The position numbers and the translations under genes were made by a program. Positions 62,437 to 64,000 of a DNA stretch of 64,000 nucleotides are shown one piece after another (position 1 is the first letter of the stretch; each line of letters opens with the position of its first letter). A model generated the notes under the pieces. It did not search any database and had not been told where the DNA came from. It saw only the letters and a list, made by a program, of their open reading frames with translations. This stretch comes from UBA2402 sp044371005 (GTDB lineage: Bacteria; Planctomycetota; Phycisphaerae; Phycisphaerales; UBA1924), in contig JBILUL010000007.1 in the NCBI GenBank assembly GCA_044371005.1, forward strand, positions 1 to 64,000, in the 5' to 3' direction.

Positions 62437-63474
62437 GATTGGGATCCATCAAAGTTCCTTGAGCCCGTGACGCCGGAGCAGCCGGCGGGGCTCTTTCGCT
62501 TTGGCGAAATGGGGTTCATCCAGTCTCAGTTCGAGGCCGCGTGCGCTTCGGTCGCCGCGGCAGGCCCGGCGGCGCAGGTTGAATGGCGAGTCCTGGTCAA
62601 GGACTGGGAACAGGGACTGACCCAGTCGAAGGATCTCAACATCGCGATCCCATTCGTGGTCTGCCAGATGAATCTCAGCGGATGGCGATCATTCGTGGCG
62701 GGGATCGAACTGGTCGGGGCTCTGGTGGAGAAGTTCTGGGCAGGTCTGCACCCAGTCAAGCAGGATCCTCGCAAGAACCGTCTGGCTGCCATTGGCGCAG
62801 GAATCGGGAATGGTGCCGATCGTCTGCGCTTCACCGACCAGGTGATGGACCTGCCGATCTTCGACGCTTCTCCCCCGATCACCCTCAGGGAGATCGTGGC
62901 AGCGTCGGGCAAGGCTGGCATCGGACGGCCCGGGTTCCGGACTGCCGATGAGCTCAAGGTGAAGCTCAATGGCGTTCCGGTGGATCTGCAGCGGCAGATC
63001 CGGGAAGGCAGCGAACGGTGTCGGGCCGTTCTGGAGAAGATCGATCAGAAGTTCGTGGGGGAATGGGGTGGTAACTTCTCGCCCAACCTCGGACAGTCAA
63101 ACCTTCATGAGTTCCTTGGCCTGCTCAGTCGGTTCCTTGATGGAGTGGCGCCCGCCGCCGCGATGCCCGATGCCACGGGGCAGGCCGCGCCAGTCCAGAA
63201 CGCGGATGCGGCTGCGCAGGGCAGGAGCTTCGCGGGCGACTGGAAGGCCGCCGCGAGGGTCAGCTCTTCCGCCGATGTGCGGTGGTTCCTGCAGAAGGCT
63301 GCGGACTGGTATTTGGTGAATGATCGGGCAAGCTCAGTGCCGGAGTTCATCCGGATCGCGATTTCGATGATCGACCGGACGCACGCGGAAACGAGGGCAA
63401 GCGTGAGCGACGACAACTACAACAAGGTGATCAAGCCGCTGCTTGAAGACAAGCCCAAAGATGGGTCTTCGTGA
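62434..63474 (+). CDS. tssA: T6SS protein TssA (ImpA N-terminal domain)
   Basis: 346 residues from the TTG at 62434. The ImpA_N-type segment is clear (WRVLVKDWEQGLTQSKDLNIAIPFVVCQMNLSGWRSFVAGIELVGALVEKFWAGLHPVKQDPRKNRLAAIG): the KDL…A…GL.L…L.E..W..L.P pattern. TssA proteins prime or cap the growing sheath. The C-terminal half holds an Ala-rich stretch and a short helical end (VRWFLQKAADWYL…IRIAISMIDRTHAETRA), giving a short form rather than the long VasJ type. It leads directly into tssB (122 bases). The double hairpin upstream separates it from tpsA. Confidence 0.85.
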   Translation: MDWDPSKFLEPVTPEQPAGLFRFGEMGFIQSQFEAACASVAAAGPAAQVEWRVLVKDWEQGLTQSKDLNIAIPFVVCQMNLSGWRSFVAGIELVGALVEKFWAGLHPVKQDPRKNRLAAIGAGIGNGADRLRFTDQVMDLPIFDASPPITLREIVAASGKAGIGRPGFRTADELKVKLNGVPVDLQRQIREGSERCRAVLEKIDQKFVGEWGGNFSPNLGQSNLHEFLGLLSRFLDGVAPAAAMPDATGQAAPVQNADAAAQGRSFAGDWKAAARVSSSADVRWFLQKAADWYLVNDRASSVPEFIRIAISMIDRTHAETRASVSDDNYNKVIKPLLEDKPKDGSS

Positions 63475-63596
63475 TTGAGTGTCGCCGATCACGCCGCGGC
63501 GGATTCGGATTGGATTTCTCGGGTGTGAACGCTCGGGGCGTCGTGTGAGTGGTTCAAGGGTGGAACATCGGACGGATTTTCGAACAAGGAGAAGTC

Positions 63597-64000
63597 ATGG
63601 CGGGATATGGCGAACGTGGCGGAACGCAGAAGAAGTCTCGGGTGAATCTCAAGTACGATGTGGAGACCAACGGGGCCATCGCCCAGGCCGACCTGAAGGC
63701 GGTCGTCGGTGTGATGTCTGACCTCTCCTTTGATTCAAAGCTCGAGAAGAAGGATGTGTCGAAGCGAAGCTTCGTCGAGGTCAACAAGGAGAACTTTGAC
63801 TCGAGAATGCAGGAGATCAAGCCCGCCGTGGTGGTGGATGTTCCAAACGTCCTGGACAGCAGCGGGGGCACGATCGCGGCACGCATCGAGTTCAACACGA
63901 TCCAGGATTTCTCGCCCGCCGAAGTGGCCAAGCAGGTTCCCGCTCTGAAGGAACTTCTGGAACTTCGCGAGCGCCTCAAGGATCTCAAGTCGGAACTCAA
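63597..64000 (+). CDS. tssB: T6SS contractile sheath small subunit TssB (3' end outside window)
   Basis: The ATG at 63597 is six bases after AAGGAG. The frame is open to the window end and gives 134 residues (MAGYGERGGTQKKSRVNLKY…). It has the TssB/VipA pattern: RVNLKYDVETNG, SFVEVNKENFDSRMQEIKP, RIEFNTIQDFSPAEVAKQVP and LKELLELRERLKDL, with the last 25 or so residues missing. TssB and TssC form the helical sheath that contracts to fire the inner tube. tssC is expected immediately to the right. Confidence 0.93.
   Translation, partial: MAGYGERGGTQKKSRVNLKYDVETNGAIAQADLKAVVGVMSDLSFDSKLEKKDVSKRSFVEVNKENFDSRMQEIKPAVVVDVPNVLDSSGGTIAARIEFNTIQDFSPAEVAKQVPALKELLELRERLKDLKSEL

Noticed and set aside
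1..64000. tRNA, rRNA, riboswitch, CRISPR array or replication origin
   Set aside because: None was recognised by eye. Short ncRNAs cannot be excluded; a covariance-model scan (Rfam, tRNAscan) would settle it.

Overview
The window reads as chromosomal DNA of a GC-rich planctomycete, most likely of the Phycisphaerae. This rests on several family traits: a secreted protein ending in paired dockerin-like EF-hand motifs at the left edge, a membrane protein with planctomycete-style CPECG zinc ribbons, an ECF sigma factor of the short planctomycete/acidobacterial type, and giant Ser/Thr kinase and WD40 proteins. The lineage is inferred from gene style, not from a marker gene.

Left third (1-11.9 kb): an accessory, decayed region. 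It holds a truncated IS110 transposase, an IS3-type transposase relic, an IS630 transposase broken by two frameshifts, a second IS630 relic and a third IS630 3' tail. Between these lie orphan genes: a zinc-ribbon membrane protein, a membrane protein, a cluster of small duplicated unknown genes, a leucine-rich-repeat lipoprotein, an HD-domain ppGpp-hydrolase-like enzyme and a WD40 fragment.

Right two thirds (11.9-64 kb): a type VI secretion (T6SS) locus. Recognisable core parts are TssM (36.3-40.5 kb), TssL (40.6-41.4 kb), a candidate TssJ lipoprotein (27.8 kb), VgrG/TssI (16.7-20.0 kb), three PAAR-domain proteins (11.9, 15.0 and 41.8 kb), TssK (48.6 kb), TssA (62.4 kb) and the start of TssB (63.6 kb, cut by the window end). 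TssC, E, F, G, H and Hcp are not seen and may lie to the right. Cargo and adaptor genes include two PAAR proteins with long C-terminal extensions, a 615-residue putative effector with a DUF4123 adaptor beside it, and a small Tae2-like peptidoglycan amidase.

A minus-strand run kinase -> unknown 684-aa protein -> ECF sigma -> VgrG -> PAAR effector -> partner gene suggests regulation and spike genes are made together. Two very large single-pass membrane proteins flank the convergent junction at 32.6 kb. One has an N-terminal region resembling a catalytically dead kinase, the other a TagF-like start. Both end in what looks like a degenerate formylglycine-generating-enzyme (SUMF1/FGE) fold. With the active kinase, this recalls the threonine-phosphorylation control of other T6SSs, where TagR carries an FGE-like domain, but here the domain is fused to membrane anchors.

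A complete two-partner secretion pair (TpsB at 50.2 kb and a 3,301-residue TpsA at 52.4 kb) sits on the same strand between tssK and tssA, so two secretion systems are physically interleaved. The most novel aspects are the pseudokinase/TagF-FGE pair, the two parallel effector-partner modules sharing a Cys-His domain, and this interleaving.
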